The translations under genes were made by a program, and so were the position numbers. Source: Pseudomonas sp. Tri1 (lineage in GTDB: Bacteria; Pseudomonadota; Gammaproteobacteria; Pseudomonadales; Pseudomonadaceae). From it: a DNA stretch of 64,000 bases. Numbering within the stretch: the stretch's first letter is position 1; each line of letters opens with the position of its first letter. The notes below the pieces were generated by a model that worked only from the letters and a program-made list of their open reading frames with translations, did no database searches and had not been told where the DNA came from. Location: positions 2,650,001-2,714,000 of the forward strand of contig NZ_CP072913.1 in NCBI RefSeq assembly GCF_017968885.1, in the 5' to 3' direction. Shown here piece after piece: positions 1 through 8,607 of this stretch.

Positions 1-252
1 GCTGTCCAGACGCAACCTGAGGTTTTCGCCTTCGCGCTGGAGAGTGTCCGCGGGTATCGCCTTTGCACCCAGTTTCAGTTGCGGCGTTCCAGCACTCAGC
101 CCGCGCACTGTCAGGCACCAGTCCTGGTGCCGGCTTTCCAGCAGGTCACCGCAGCGGTTCAGGGTTTCCAGGCGTAGCGGCTCTTGCATAGCCGCCGCAG
201 GGTTGGCAACCAGTGTGAACAGTGTAGCGAGGGCAGCGGATCGTAAGGGCAT
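1..252 (-). CDS. Secreted protein of unknown function, N-terminal part only
   Basis: This is the first 84 codons of a minus-strand gene that runs off the left edge of the window. Translation from the ATG at 250-252 gives a clear Sec signal peptide: Arg4, a hydrophobic stretch of Ala/Leu/Val, then NPAAA before a probable cleavage site near residue 21. The exported part seen so far has two cysteines (LNRCGD and DWCLTV) spaced so that they could form a disulfide. I do not recognise the family and infer only that the product is periplasmic or outer-membrane associated. The plus-strand open frame over the same bases looks like a shadow. Confidence 0.6.
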   Translation of the reverse strand, partial: MPLRSAALATLFTLVANPAAAMQEPLRLETLNRCGDLLESRHQDWCLTVRGLSAGTPQLKLGAKAIPADTLQREGENLRLRLDS

Positions 253-385
253 GGGCGAGGTTTTTCTGCCGAGAGTCCTTCATTCCGACTGCCACATTGC
301 TCGCTTCGTTCAGAGGGATGATCATCGCAGGCTGTCGGCGAAGCCTGGCAGGGCGGCTCGCTCCCGAAAGATTGCACGATGGACG

Positions 386-631
386 TTAGCTTGATTGGTG
401 AACGTCCTTTTCAGCGGGTGCAAGTTCGGGAAACTCAACCTGCAGCGCCTTGTTGCCTCCGGCAATGAGCTTCGTCACAACCTGGGTGATGTTGACACGC
501 ACCATCCCGGTCGAGATGGAATACATGGCCCAGGCTTGTTCAGGCGTGCAATGGATGATCTGTTCCTCGATCTCCTTGTAGGCTTTGTATTCGTCCGACT
601 CCACGTAGCAGTTGTAATCACCTTGGTGCAT
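386..631 (-). CDS. Small hypothetical protein, 81 residues
   Basis: The product begins MHQGDYNCYVES and is acidic and soluble, with no signal peptide or membrane segment. I chose the ATG at 629-631 because AAGGA lies eight bases upstream; the frame stays open further upstream, but that extension lacks a ribosome site. The sequence has two cysteines and a run of predicted helix (EYKAYKEIEEQI). I do not recognise the family. It stands alone, between the partial secreted protein and the binding-protein gene, both also on the minus strand, with no close operon partner, so context gives no function. Confidence 0.5.
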   Translation of the reverse strand: MHQGDYNCYVESDEYKAYKEIEEQIIHCTPEQAWAMYSISTGMVRVNITQVVTKLIAGGNKALQVEFPELAPAEKDVHQSS

Positions 632-795
632 GATTTTATCCTTCCCTAGAACCTCTGCGACAGCCCTCGAATCAGGGCTGTCCTTGCTCTCCATGTGATT
701 TCCATTGCTCCAGCTAACCCCGTGCCAGGGTCGAAGAGGTCCTCCCAGCTGAATTAAGGATTGGCGCAGAGAAACAAAGGTGACAACCCTTCAGG

Positions 796-1899
796 TCAAG
801 TACCACTCTTCACTTTGGTCCAGATCCGGGTACGGATACGCTCCAATTTCAATGGCAATGGTTCAAGAGGAACAAGTGTCGCGACAGTCTTTTTGTCTGG
901 ATAGATCCAAGGGTTATCGCGCAGCGTTTGTTCGACAAACTCAGTGGCATCTTTATTGGCGTTAGGGTACAGCGTGTGATTTGAAGTCTTGGCAATGATG
1001 TCGGGTCGCAACATGTAATTAATAAACGCCATGCCTTCTTTCGGGTGGGGAGCGTCTTTCAATAAAACCAGATTTTCCGACCAGACCAGCGCGCCCTCGC
1101 GAGGAAGGCTGTAGGCGATTTTGCGTCCAGTGTTGGCCTTGTCGTTTATGGCCTGCGCTGCAAGAGCACCATTGGCCCAGCCGACCACTGCACAAATGTT
1201 GCCGTCGGCCAGGTCAGCGTCGATTCGGGATGAATCGAAATAGACGACGTAGGGACGGATTTTCAGCAGCAGGGCTTGCGCTTTCTGGTAGTCATCCGGG
1301 TTCTTGCTGTTGCTGGGGAGCCCCAGGTAATGCAAGGCAATCGAAATGATCTCGCTGGGAGAATCAAGCATGGCCACGCCACACGACTTGAGTTTGCTGA
1401 TGTTCTCTTCTTTGAAGATTAAATCCCAGCTATCGACCGGCGCATTATCGCCTAATGCCGCTTTGACTTTATCCACGTCATAGCCAATGCCGGTGGTGCC
1501 CCATAAATAGGGGACAGCGTAGCGATTACCAGGATCATTGACCGCAAGCTGGGACAAGATGGCAGGATCGATGTGTGACAAGTTGCTCAGTTGCTTGCGA
1601 TCCAGAGGCTGAAGCACGCCGGCCTGGATCAGGCTTGGCAACACATTGGAGGTGGCCACAACCACGTCATACCCCGTGCGCCCAGCCATCACTTTACTTT
1701 GCATGATTTCGGCGCTGTCGAACGCATCCATGTGGAAGCGGGTGCCGGTTTCCTGCTCAAACTCCTTCGGCGTCTGTGGTGCGATAAACCCAAACCAGTT
1801 ATACAGATACACCCCAGACTCTACAGCCCCTGCGGATGTGTTAATCCCGATACAAAGAAGAGAGGCTGAAAAAAAGCTGCGCAGACGTGACTTGTTCAT
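796..1899 (-). CDS. Polyamine-type ABC transporter substrate-binding protein (PotF/SpuD family)
   Basis: A 367-residue periplasmic solute-binding protein. It has a signal peptide (residues 1-25, ending SAGAVES), then the mature start GVYLYNWFGFI typical of the PotD/PotF/SpuD family, and YAVPYLWGTTGIGYD and the conserved VGWANG segment further on. Family members bind putrescine, spermidine or related amines and deliver them to a membrane permease. No permease or ATPase gene is adjacent, so this is an orphan binding protein that either shares another transporter or acts as a sensor. It is divergent from a LuxR-type regulator that may control it. The family call is firm, the ligand is not. Confidence 0.85.
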   Translation of the reverse strand: MNKSRLRSFFSASLLCIGINTSAGAVESGVYLYNWFGFIAPQTPKEFEQETGTRFHMDAFDSAEIMQSKVMAGRTGYDVVVATSNVLPSLIQAGVLQPLDRKQLSNLSHIDPAILSQLAVNDPGNRYAVPYLWGTTGIGYDVDKVKAALGDNAPVDSWDLIFKEENISKLKSCGVAMLDSPSEIISIALHYLGLPSNSKNPDDYQKAQALLLKIRPYVVYFDSSRIDADLADGNICAVVGWANGALAAQAINDKANTGRKIAYSLPREGALVWSENLVLLKDAPHPKEGMAFINYMLRPDIIAKTSNHTLYPNANKDATEFVEQTLRDNPWIYPDKKTVATLVPLEPLPLKLERIRTRIWTKVKSGT

Positions 1900-1970
1900 A
1901 CAACTATCCTTGTCAAGACGCTAGCCCTCATGGCCAGCGTAATCCCGGGAAGTGAATATACCGGGCATTG

Positions 1971-2014
1971 ACGAATAGTAAATACCTACGAATACTTATC
2001 CGCGCCCAACGAAT
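1971..2014. promoter_or_regulatory. Three direct repeats ACGAAT in a divergent promoter
   Basis: ACGAATA occurs at 1971-1977 and 1988-1994, and ACGAAT at 2009-2014. All are in the same orientation between the binding-protein gene and the LuxR-type gene. Spacings of 17 and 21 bases are close to two helical turns, which fits a repeated activator or repressor site. This is a pattern seen by eye, and no known consensus is matched. Confidence 0.3.
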
Positions 2015-2037
2015 CCCTAACCCTAAAGGGGTAGAAA

Positions 2038-2829
2038 ATGCCACTCGACCTTCATAGCCTGGCTTGGCACCGATCGATTGGAAAGCTGATCATGCGCTTG
2101 AATCGTCCAGAATTCTGGAGTTCGCTGGTTCGTGTGTTAAACGAGTATGTGCAGATCGATAACTGGGTTGTGTTGATCTTCAGTAATCAGCAAGTGCAAG
2201 TGGTGAGCCTTCCAGAAGTGGCAGATACAGAGGAGGTCGATGCGTTTATCCATCGCTATGTGAAGGAGCTTTATATGTTGGATCCGTTCTATATAGCGGA
2301 TCGGGAAAATCCACAGAGCGGCTTTTTTCATATGCTGGATGTCGCGCCAGAGCACTTTCTTGAAACAGAGTATTATCACCAGTATTTTGAGCAGTATATT
2401 TCTGTGGATGAGGCGCAGTACAACGTTCGGCTCGATGCTGAAAGAACGTTGTGCGTGTCCTTTGGCAGTAATGTCCGGTTTAATCAAGAGCAGATAACGA
2501 TGCTTGATATTATCAAACCCTGGGTGACTGCGCTGATGCACCAGCGCATGTGTTTTGAGGTTGATGTAGCAAAGGATGTTAGTGAGCCAGCGCCATGGCC
2601 GGAAACAATTGCCTCGCTAGGCACGCTAATAACCGCCCGCGAAAAGGATGTGCTCAAGTTGTTGCTGAGTGGCTTCTCTAATAAAGAGATTGCCGGAAAG
2701 CTTTCCTTGTCTGCGGAAACGATAAAAGTTCATCGGCGTAACATCTACACCAAGTTGAACATCAAGTCACAATCTGAGCTGTTTACTCGGTTTTTCACGC
2801 CGAAGCAGGATGTTTTCCCTGTCAGTTGA
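2038..2829 (+). CDS. LuxR-family (GerE HTH) transcriptional regulator
   Basis: The product has 263 residues. The C-terminal 65 or so form a LuxR/GerE helix-turn-helix: LITAREKDVLKLLLSGFSN leads into KEIAGKLSLSAETIKVHR and an SELF end. The N-terminal 180 residues are rich in aromatic and acidic residues. They have the size of an autoinducer-type sensor domain, but I do not see the usual set of acyl-homoserine-lactone ligands, so this may be a LuxR solo that senses something else. It is divergent from the polyamine-type binding protein, the obvious candidate target. The gene starts within an A-rich context (GGGGTAGAAAATG). Confidence 0.8.
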   Translation: MPLDLHSLAWHRSIGKLIMRLNRPEFWSSLVRVLNEYVQIDNWVVLIFSNQQVQVVSLPEVADTEEVDAFIHRYVKELYMLDPFYIADRENPQSGFFHMLDVAPEHFLETEYYHQYFEQYISVDEAQYNVRLDAERTLCVSFGSNVRFNQEQITMLDIIKPWVTALMHQRMCFEVDVAKDVSEPAPWPETIASLGTLITAREKDVLKLLLSGFSNKEIAGKLSLSAETIKVHRRNIYTKLNIKSQSELFTRFFTPKQDVFPVS

Positions 2830-2895
2830 AGCGGCGTTCGAGCCTGGACATGATCTTCGCCTTTGCACAGTGTTCGTAGACATCCCACCGGCCAC

Positions 2896-3420
2896 TTAAC
2901 GCTGCCAGTGATCATCCCTGTCTGAACGATGAATCGCTACCCTGCGAGCCCTGTTCAAGCGCTCATCCAAAGAGTAGGGTCCGCCTCCACGCGCGACGAT
3001 GTAGAGGGCGAGAAATCCCATCAGCACTGGGAACTCGATACCCCGATCTATCCAGGGCCAGGTCGGGCCGAGGGCATAGCTGATTGCAACCATTTCAAGG
3101 GCGATAGGCAATGCGACCAGCCTTGTGCCAAGCCCTATTGCCAACATGATCGCGCCAGCCGTCTCCAAGAGCATGACTAGAAAGGCGAGCTGAGCAGCAA
3201 AGGGTAATCCCATCACGTTCTGGATCAGGTTGATCGACCCGGCCATTGGGTCAGCCATCGAACCGTGGGAGGTGCGCAGAGCCTTCGGCAATCCGTGGGT
3301 AAAAAGCACGACAGCAAAGACGATTCGCAGCAAGGCGTACAGGTAAGGTTCGAATCTGGCGGCTTGTGCATTTGTAGAGGTCACTATGGAGCGCGGTGAC
3401 GATGCGTTTTCCGTTGTCAT
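2896..3420 (-). CDS. DoxX family membrane protein
   Basis: A 174-residue integral membrane protein with four hydrophobic segments. The first, after FEPYLYALLRIVF, includes the LFTHGLPKAL motif of the DoxX family, and MLLETAGAIMLAIGLGTRL follows. I used the ATG at 3418-3420, which has AAGGAC just upstream; the longer open frame has no ribosome site. Bacterial DoxX proteins are often linked to redox or thiol stress, but no specific reaction can be given. It lies 73 bases downstream of the tautomerase gene on the same strand and is probably co-transcribed with it. Confidence 0.8.
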   Translation of the reverse strand: MTTENASSPRSIVTSTNAQAARFEPYLYALLRIVFAVVLFTHGLPKALRTSHGSMADPMAGSINLIQNVMGLPFAAQLAFLVMLLETAGAIMLAIGLGTRLVALPIALEMVAISYALGPTWPWIDRGIEFPVLMGFLALYIVARGGGPYSLDERLNRARRVAIHRSDRDDHWQR

Positions 3421-3493
3421 GGCAGGTCCTTGGTTGTCAGCGTGCGCCCAGGTCGACAATCGCCAGGGCGTGCACCTCAGGCTTGCGTAGGCG

Positions 3494-3712
3494 TTATTGC
3501 CCTTTGGCCGGCAATCCCATCTTCTCAAGCGTCAGGGTCTCGTCGGCGCGGCCCCAGCCGCCATCTGCCACTTCTTCGACAAGGACCATGGTGAACGGAC
3601 GAACCTGCTCGCCGAAGTACTCGACAAACATCTGCGTGGTGCGATGGATGATCTCCTCTTTGCGAGCGTGGTCCAGGATCCCTTCGGGAAATTTGTAGTT
3701 TGCAAATGGCAT
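3494..3712 (-). CDS. 4-oxalocrotonate tautomerase family protein
   Basis: A 72-residue protein. With the ATG at 3710-3712 the second residue is proline (MPFANYKFPEG), the catalytic amino-terminal proline of this superfamily once Met is removed. The length is close to that of 4-OT subunits (about 62 to 80 residues). Start choice therefore matters: the open frame extends upstream, but only this start exposes the proline, and GGAGT precedes it. Members tautomerise enols or dehalogenate small acids, usually as oligomers in the cytosol. It is followed by the DoxX gene on the same strand, and the substrate is unknown. Confidence 0.8.
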   Translation of the reverse strand: MPFANYKFPEGILDHARKEEIIHRTTQMFVEYFGEQVRPFTMVLVEEVADGGWGRADETLTLEKMGLPAKGQ

Positions 3713-3967
3713 GGGGTGACTCCGTTGGTTGAGAAACAAGGTTGGGAGAGCGGGGGCAGGGGCGGCTGGCGGATCTGCCAGCGAAGACAGCACGATGCTC
3801 CTGGAACGCATTCTTCTTGTTCGGGCCTACGGGATAAATCCTGTGAAGTTGCCATGTACATTCAATGGCAACGAACAATCGACAGCGTGGATCGTTCCAC
3901 TTGCTTGGGCCAACTCGGACGACTAGGCTCATTGACACTATCCGGAGTGTCGCAGGGAGGCGTGACC

Positions 3968-4582
3968 ATGAGCCCGAAAAGAGTGAGGAAGCAGTATTAT
4001 TTGAACCCATTTGGAAAGGGCGATAAGGCGCTTCAGACATCCCGAAGCAAGTACAAACTAAAAGAGGAAGTTAATGCGGTGGTGATAGAACGCCTTACTC
4101 CGGGCTGCCTGAAGTCGGTTGAAGGGTATGCAACGCTAATCATTGATGGTCATGGTTTTCGTGAGGACAACTTTCAGAATATCATCAGCTCCGCTGAGTC
4201 TGGCGGGGATAATTTGTCAGATGGGGCATTGGCCGAACTTGTGGCCAAGACTTGGGAGTTACCGCAAAGCCACCGCAAAATTCGTATGCTCGCCTGCTGG
4301 GGGTTCGGCTTTGCTCGACTATTTGCCATGCAGTTAGGCACGAGAGGTTATGACTCGATTTGTGTGGCGGGATATTTGGGCAAGACGAGTCCCGGTAGTT
4401 GGGAGCCCGCTACTGGCAGAGGAAGGACCGAAGTTGATATGGATAATGGGGAGGGTGGACAGTACGGAAAAGATCGCCTGGTTTGGTTCGACTCACAAGG
4501 AAATCAATGCGAGAAGCCAGATGTGGGCTATGGAGGAACCCAATTGTACTCAAATGCGCAAGACGGTAGGTGGGATGATTGA
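3968..4582 (+). CDS. Putative clan CD (caspase/C80-like) cysteine peptidase domain protein
   Basis: The product has 204 residues from the ATG at 3968, which has GGGAGG about eight bases upstream. A hydrophobic strand ending in a His-Gly pair (TLIIDGHGF, His62-Gly63) is followed 48 residues later by another strand ending in Ala-Cys-x-Gly (IRMLACWGFG, Cys110). That order, strand-His-Gly then strand-Cys, is the active-site pattern of clan CD cysteine peptidases such as caspases, gingipains and C80 toxin-processing domains. The C-terminal part is Gly/Asp-rich and unfamiliar. There is no signal peptide. Base composition looks more AT-rich than the neighbours, suggesting transfer. The fold assignment is my inference from motifs; the protein could instead be an inactive relative or an effector. 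Confidence 0.5.
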   Translation: MSPKRVRKQYYLNPFGKGDKALQTSRSKYKLKEEVNAVVIERLTPGCLKSVEGYATLIIDGHGFREDNFQNIISSAESGGDNLSDGALAELVAKTWELPQSHRKIRMLACWGFGFARLFAMQLGTRGYDSICVAGYLGKTSPGSWEPATGRGRTEVDMDNGEGGQYGKDRLVWFDSQGNQCEKPDVGYGGTQLYSNAQDGRWDD

Positions 4583-4622
4583 ACGTTGGCAAGCGTATGA
4601 GTTCCTGAGTGCTTGGGAGGGG

Positions 4623-5030
4623 TCAAACAAGTCGAACTGGACGGGCGGGAACTACATTCCGAACAGGGTGAATCCATGCGATAGGCGAGAGTAGGAACAC
4701 GGCGACAAGGAAAGCTACCTGGGACAGGTAGAACGGTTCGAGCCACTGTTGCTTCAACGCCACGTAATAAGTGTTATGAGTTACGTCAACCAAAATGATC
4801 GTTACCGTAAACCCGATCCCAGTTCTTGGCTTGGTGAAAAGTAGCAGTGCCGCAAGTGGATCAAGAAATGTCAGTGCCCCCCAGAAAATACGGCTGGCCA
4901 AGTAAGCGTCTGGTCCGTATCCATAGTCCCAGAGCAATCCATGGGAAATGTCTGCGTGGATGTGATTTACGGTTGCTATGCACAGGCAACACGCGAACAC
5001 AATTCTGATGGCCAATGACAATTCTGGCAT
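4623..5030 (-). CDS. Small multi-pass membrane protein of unknown function
   Basis: A 135-residue protein with about four hydrophobic segments: residues 5-25 (LSLAIRIVFACCLC), a second around FWGALTFLDPLAALLLF, a third around GFTVTIILVDV, and a C-terminal one around VAFLVAVFLLSPIAW. I preferred the ATG at 5028-5030 because AAGGT lies upstream; an alternative ATG at 5066 would add 12 residues. I do not recognise the family. It is convergent with the peptidase-like gene and sits 90 bases downstream of the helicase gene on the same strand, so it may belong to the helicase transcript. Confidence 0.55.
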   Translation of the reverse strand: MPELSLAIRIVFACCLCIATVNHIHADISHGLLWDYGYGPDAYLASRIFWGALTFLDPLAALLLFTKPRTGIGFTVTIILVDVTHNTYYVALKQQWLEPFYLSQVAFLVAVFLLSPIAWIHPVRNVVPARPVRLV

Positions 5031-5120
5031 AGCGTTATCTACCTTGGTGATCTCTACACCCTGCATGGCAATGGGATCGACAGGGAGTCAAAGGTGGCCT
5101 CGAATACTCAAGGCCGTTTT

Positions 5121-8100
5121 TCAGGCTGGCATGTCGGCGGCTATCTGGGAATGGGCGGGAAGCAGATCCATGATCTCGCAGAAGAGAGGGCGCTGCTTCC
5201 AGTCATTGCGATCGCCGATCACGTATAGGCGGCGCTTGGCCCGGGTGGCGGCCACGTTGAGGAGATTGGGTCGGGACACTGCCCAATTGCGCGCGCCAGG
5301 GTTTTCGCTGTTGCCACCTAAGATGAGGATGATCACTGCGGCTTCCTTGCCTTGCATGGTGTGGATGGTGCCGCGCACGATCTTGTCGGGGAGACGAACC
5401 TTGAGCTGGTTGCGTACATCCTGAAAGGGTGTGATGACGGCGATGCTGTCCATTGGCACTCCGTCGGCTTCGAGCACGGTCAGTAGGCGTTCAAGGGCGA
5501 GGCCTTCGTTGTCGACCCAGTTGCCGGAGGAGCGACCACTTGCGTGAACCCAGCCGGTGAGCAGACGGGCCGGAGTTTCCTTCGCGGGTGATGGAGCAAT
5601 GGTGCCGTAGACCATGGCACCGTCATAGGCGATGCGGTTGGCCAGGTCGAACATCGGTTTATCGCAGCGCCGGTGCACCACAAGGGGGAGGCCGACCCAG
5701 CATTTCTGGCCTTGGGGGCCGGCCATGCGGCCCCAAGGGGTGGCGCGGTCGGCAAGGGTCTGGGCGGATTGGCGGTTGGGCAGCCAGTGGGCATCGACCT
5801 GATAGTGGGTGCGCATGTGTTCAAGCACGGCGTCGGAGACAGTGACGATGGGCTCCAACTGCAGCGGATCACCAACCAGCACGGCGCGGCGTGCGCGCCA
5901 CAGGGCGCCGACTGCGGCCTGCGGGGTGGCCTGGCCGGCTTCGTCCACCAGCAGCCAGCCGATCTCGCCGCAGCCCAGACTACCGAAGGAACGAGCGAAT
6001 GAGGCGAAGGTGCTGCTGAGCACCGGTACTATCATGAACAGCGAGGCCCAGGCCGAGCGCACTGCGGCCTGGGACACGCCCTGATAACGGCTGCCAGTCA
6101 GCAGGCTGGTAATGAAGGCCAGGTTATTGCCCAGGCGCGAGGCTTCGATCTGGAAGAAAGTGCGGTGTAGCTTCAGCGCCTCAATGAACACCTTGGCCCG
6201 GGCCTGACGCCACCCTTCGAGGAGCCAGGGTTCGAGCAATTCGATCTCGCTGCCTCTGCCGAGCTGGCCTTGCGCGAGCCAGGCCAGCAAGTGCTCGGCT
6301 CGGCCTGACTGGGCAATGCGGCGGGCCCTGTCGATCTGCAAGGTGGCGTGGCCTATGGCTTCGTTGATCTCTTGTTCGTCCGTGGCCAATTGCCGATTGA
6401 GTCCGCTGAGCTGGGCAATGAGTCGTTGCAGTTGGCGTTGGGCACTGTCGAAGGCCTCTTTGGCCAGGGTATGGGCGCTGTCGAGCAAGCGTTGCCGGGC
6501 GGCCCAGGCGCGATGAGCGCCCCACAGGCTGAGCAGGTTGGCGAGCAGCCGGGGTTTTTGGGCGAGGTGTGCGTCGAGGGTCTGGAGTTTGAGTTGCAAT
6601 TGCTCGCGGGCGGACGTGAGCCGTGTTTCCAGCGTAGCTTGATCGTCATTGAGGCTGCGGCGTTGGGTCAGGCGGACCTGGCGCTCCTCTTCCTTCTGTC
6701 TGATCCGCGCCTTCGCGCTGAGCACACCCTGGATTCGTTCGAGGATGTCGCTGAGTTGAGCGCGCAGCGCCTGTTCGGCATCCTTGGCAGCCAGGTACTG
6801 CTCAACAGCGGCACGCCAGAGGACGGCTTTTTCGGCGGGCGTGAGTAGCTTCATCTGCTGGGCCTGTTCGCTCAGCCACTCACGCATGCCCTTGGGCGCT
6901 GGCTCGTTGTCCGCTTTCGGGGCATAGAGCATGGGCTCGCCAGTGTACAGGTCTTCGTCCTGTGCTTGGCTGTCGAGCGTATTCAGGTCCAGAGGCGTTG
7001 GCTCATCCTCCGCCTTTGCCGCTTTAGGTGGACATTTACCATAGAAGAAACGTTCGACGAACCGGGTGCGTTTGGATTTGCTGCCCAGCGCCGCAGAGAT
7101 CAGACCCCAGGCTGGTTTGCCGCTGGTAAGCTCGCCCAGCTCGCTGAAGTACTCGGCATCGGGCAGCCAGGACGGGTCGATTTTGTCGCGCTGGGGCAAC
7201 TCGAGGGTGACGTTCTCGACGGCACCATTGTTGGAGGAGGCCACCACCATCTCGAAGCCGAACAGGCGCGGGTCGAGCGGGTAGGCGTAGCGCTCGCGTC
7301 CGCCGTCGTTGGCGGACTCGCGACCATTCTGAACGAAAGCCTCCGAGGCCTTGCTCAGTGATGCCAACACATCGGCCCGCTGAGTCACCACGGCGGCAAT
7401 CAGGTCGCGCAGCAGGGTGGTTTTCCCGGTGCCTGGCGGGCCGTTGACGCCCATCACGCCCGTGTCGTTGGCCAGGGTCTGCAGCAGGCTGTTGACCGCC
7501 AATTGCTGAGAATGCACCAGGCCCAGGTGCCGTTCGGCAGGCCAGCAGCCGGCGGCGTAGCGCGAGGGGGCGAGGCGATCAATCAGCGCCAGGTCCGCGA
7601 CGGGTTGGTCGAGGTGCAGCCGCTGGCTGGAGTCGTGCAGGCTCAGGTAGCGGGCCAACGGTTCGCTGGTCTCGCCATGGGCCAGGGCATCGGCCACGTC
7701 GGCCAGGTCGCTGAGCAGGAAACTGTTGAGCGGATCGTCTTCCTGTTCGGGCTTGTCCGGGTTGATCGGTGCCGAACGGAAGCGGTGCATGCGCGGCTTG
7801 TCGCCGAACAACGCATCGAGCCCCAGTGTCTGGCGGATAAAGTCGGTCATGCCTGCCAGGTCGGCAGCCAAGACCATGCCTGCGAGCTGGCTGTTGGCCT
7901 GTTCGCGAAGGAACTCCTGGGTTTCGTCGAAGCCGCGGGTCCAATCTTTGCGGTGGAGGGCGCAGCCGACAAACCACGCTTCGCTGGACAGTACCAGGCT
8001 GTCGGCCACCATCATGCCCTGATCGTTGAACTTTAGCGCGAACAGGGCCGACTGCCGACGTTGCGGCTCCTTGTAGCCTTGGTCCGCGCCATAGAGCGCC

Positions 8101-8348
8101 TCCAACTGGCGGGAGACCTCCAGATTGTCGTAGAGGTGTGCGTAGAGCGTGTGGCTCCATGCGAGCTTGTTCGGCAGACGCTGCCGGCCAAGGGCGTTGG
8201 ATGGCATCCACGGCAGGATCTGGGCCGAGGCGGGAATGTCTTGAATGTAGGGCTGGTAGTCGCTGTCGCGCTTTTTCAGCTTGGGGACGGCCTGGGGTTG
8301 CAAAAGCTCGACGGCGTGCCAGTAGCGCACAATGTTTTGTGGATTCAT
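5121..8348 (-). CDS. Superfamily 1 (DNA2/NAM7/UPF1-like) AAA-type helicase
   Basis: A 1075-residue protein with all the helicase motifs of SF1B enzymes. Walker A is GPPGTGKTT at residues 303-311, motif II is LLVDEAGQA near 800, motif III is GDPLQLEP, followed by VHRRCDKPMF. A late GTIHTMQGKEA and the arginine-finger motif VAATRAKRRLYVIGD lie near 1000-1055. Between motif I and motif II is a long Gln/Arg/Leu-rich insert (about 500-720) that should form a coiled coil. The N-terminal 300 residues are not recognisable. The enzyme should translocate on nucleic acid with ATP. Large stand-alone helicases of this type occur both as housekeeping factors and in defence loci, and the sequence does not decide between them. 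Confidence 0.85.
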   Translation of the reverse strand: MNPQNIVRYWHAVELLQPQAVPKLKKRDSDYQPYIQDIPASAQILPWMPSNALGRQRLPNKLAWSHTLYAHLYDNLEVSRQLEALYGADQGYKEPQRRQSALFALKFNDQGMMVADSLVLSSEAWFVGCALHRKDWTRGFDETQEFLREQANSQLAGMVLAADLAGMTDFIRQTLGLDALFGDKPRMHRFRSAPINPDKPEQEDDPLNSFLLSDLADVADALAHGETSEPLARYLSLHDSSQRLHLDQPVADLALIDRLAPSRYAAGCWPAERHLGLVHSQQLAVNSLLQTLANDTGVMGVNGPPGTGKTTLLRDLIAAVVTQRADVLASLSKASEAFVQNGRESANDGGRERYAYPLDPRLFGFEMVVASSNNGAVENVTLELPQRDKIDPSWLPDAEYFSELGELTSGKPAWGLISAALGSKSKRTRFVERFFYGKCPPKAAKAEDEPTPLDLNTLDSQAQDEDLYTGEPMLYAPKADNEPAPKGMREWLSEQAQQMKLLTPAEKAVLWRAAVEQYLAAKDAEQALRAQLSDILERIQGVLSAKARIRQKEEERQVRLTQRRSLNDDQATLETRLTSAREQLQLKLQTLDAHLAQKPRLLANLLSLWGAHRAWAARQRLLDSAHTLAKEAFDSAQRQLQRLIAQLSGLNRQLATDEQEINEAIGHATLQIDRARRIAQSGRAEHLLAWLAQGQLGRGSEIELLEPWLLEGWRQARAKVFIEALKLHRTFFQIEASRLGNNLAFITSLLTGSRYQGVSQAAVRSAWASLFMIVPVLSSTFASFARSFGSLGCGEIGWLLVDEAGQATPQAAVGALWRARRAVLVGDPLQLEPIVTVSDAVLEHMRTHYQVDAHWLPNRQSAQTLADRATPWGRMAGPQGQKCWVGLPLVVHRRCDKPMFDLANRIAYDGAMVYGTIAPSPAKETPARLLTGWVHASGRSSGNWVDNEGLALERLLTVLEADGVPMDSIAVITPFQDVRNQLKVRLPDKIVRGTIHTMQGKEAAVIILILGGNSENPGARNWAVSRPNLLNVAATRAKRRLYVIGDRNDWKQRPLFCEIMDLLPAHSQIAADMPA

Positions 8349-8607
8349 TTTCGTCCTTGAAAGTGCTTGGGCTTGAGTTCCTGACGGGAAGGATATCAGG
8401 GCTGGTGCTTCAAGGCGCGGCTGGCGCGGGCGATGCTGGCCGTGGACATGTACAAAATCCGTCGCAGGCCAGGCTGGGATAGGCGCTCGCCTGACACCCT
8501 ACAAGAGATCGCGTAGCAGGCAAACATTGACGTGCTTGCGCTTTATTTAGATAGATAATATGTTAACTAAATAATAACGTACGTCTTGACCTCTTCGAGG
8601 TGCATCC

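Noticed and set aside
3497..3967. An N-terminal extension of the peptidase-like gene by 157 codons
   Set aside because: It runs opposite the tautomerase gene, whose catalytic Pro is clear, and a good ribosome site sits before the ATG at 3968.
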